A stretch of DNA of 64,000 nucleotides from Sandarakinorhabdus glacialis (lineage in GTDB: Bacteria; Pseudomonadota; Alphaproteobacteria; Sphingomonadales; Sphingomonadaceae): NCBI RefSeq assembly GCF_014643455.1, contig NZ_BMJM01000002.1, forward strand, positions 62,406 to 126,405, in the 5' to 3' direction. A program made the position numbers and the translations under genes. Below the pieces are notes generated by a model that saw only the letters and a list, made by a program, of their open reading frames with translations, searched no databases and was not told the origin of the DNA. Shown in pieces: positions 63,792 through 64,000 of the stretch (positions are counted from its first letter, which is position 1; the number at the start of each line of letters is the position of its first letter).

Positions 63792-64000
63792 ATGTTCGCA
63801 AATGCTTTCACCGCCGTCTCGCACGCCGCCGTTCGCACCGTCATCGGCGCTGTCGGCACCGTCGTCCTGGCCGGCGCCTGCCTTGTTGGCGCAACTGCTC
63901 CAGCCGCTGCCGCCGAAGCGCCGCGCACGGCTTATGTGAAGATCAGCGATCTCAACCTGGGCAGCACAGCCGATCGCCAGCGCCTCGAGTTCCGCGTCAA
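63792..64000 (+). CDS. UrcA-family protein, 3' end outside window
   Basis: ATG 63792 follows CAGAGGA. A signal peptide (VIGAVGTVVLAGACLVGA) with an AAAAE cleavage region precedes the mature start ARTAYVKISDLNLGS-like text (PRTAYVKISDLNLGSTADR), the usual UrcA opening. UrcA proteins are small exported proteins of alphaproteobacteria with no known function. Only 69 codons are visible before the window edge. Confidence 0.8.
   Translation, partial: MFANAFTAVSHAAVRTVIGAVGTVVLAGACLVGATAPAAAAEAPRTAYVKISDLNLGSTADRQRLEFRV

Overview
The window is high-GC bacterial chromosome, most likely an alphaproteobacterium of the Sphingomonadales. This rests on gene content and style rather than a marker gene: a TonB-dependent receptor, an UrcA-family protein, DUF4331 and DUF4198 proteins, lon followed by an HU gene and tRNA-Val(CAC), a single-chain NADP-isocitrate dehydrogenase, and dispersed palindromic repeats with the core CCCCGGC-GAAG-GCCGGGG. 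No rRNA, transposase, integrase, phage gene or CRISPR array was seen.

Layout. 1-3.6 kb: the end of an esterase gene, a hybrid sensor kinase broken by two one-base gaps, and a single-domain response regulator. 3.7-6.8 kb: a PepSY-TM / DUF2271 / DUF4198 / ApbE operon behind an iron-type palindrome. 6.8-7.9 kb: two divergent unknown genes around similar palindromes. 7.9-12.5 kb: a nickel-type uptake group (HupE/UreJ permease, small membrane protein, DUF4198 protein, NikR, TonB receptor) with a perfect NikR-type operator. 12.5-26.2 kb, all minus strand: a DUF4394 autotransporter and partner, then DUF4331, a small lipoprotein and virB1-2-3-4-6-8-9-10-11 packed as one unit, then a secreted methyltransferase-like protein. 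No virD4, relaxase, virB5 or canonical virB7 is present. 26.2-28.7 kb: a LysR regulator, pirin and YceI. 28.9-41.8 kb: two tandem Tat-signal TldD paralogues, a TldE/PmbA protein, DUF4159, MoxR, DUF58, a BatA-type protein, a DUF4175-type protein and a further membrane protein. Palindromic repeats lie inside two of these genes in frame. 41.9-61.8 kb: housekeeping genes (oxidoreductase, GST, map, S1/P1 nuclease, icd, LOG, psd-pssA, acyl-CoA synthetase, radical SAM, DUF2855, an MFS transporter, a CoA-transferase, lon, HU). 61.9-64 kb: tRNA-Val, two outer-membrane gene remnants, a broken EF-hand gene, then an UrcA gene cut by the window edge behind a sigma-54-type promoter.

How parts fit. The nickel group looks like a complete envelope uptake route with its own regulator, but the NikR metal site departs from the E. 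coli pattern. The MoxR operon couples an ATPase, vWA-type membrane proteins and exported TldD-type peptidases, so an envelope role is plausible. The T4SS is co-directional and almost gapless with a DUF4331 protein and a lipoprotein, which suggests a dedicated secretion function rather than conjugation.

Large-scale composition. The plus strand is C-rich from about 26 to 43.5 kb and G-rich from about 44.5 kb on. This holds for genes on both strands, so it is a replication-type skew change and not a coding effect. All calls were made by reading the sequence without database searches. Family names come from motif recognition.
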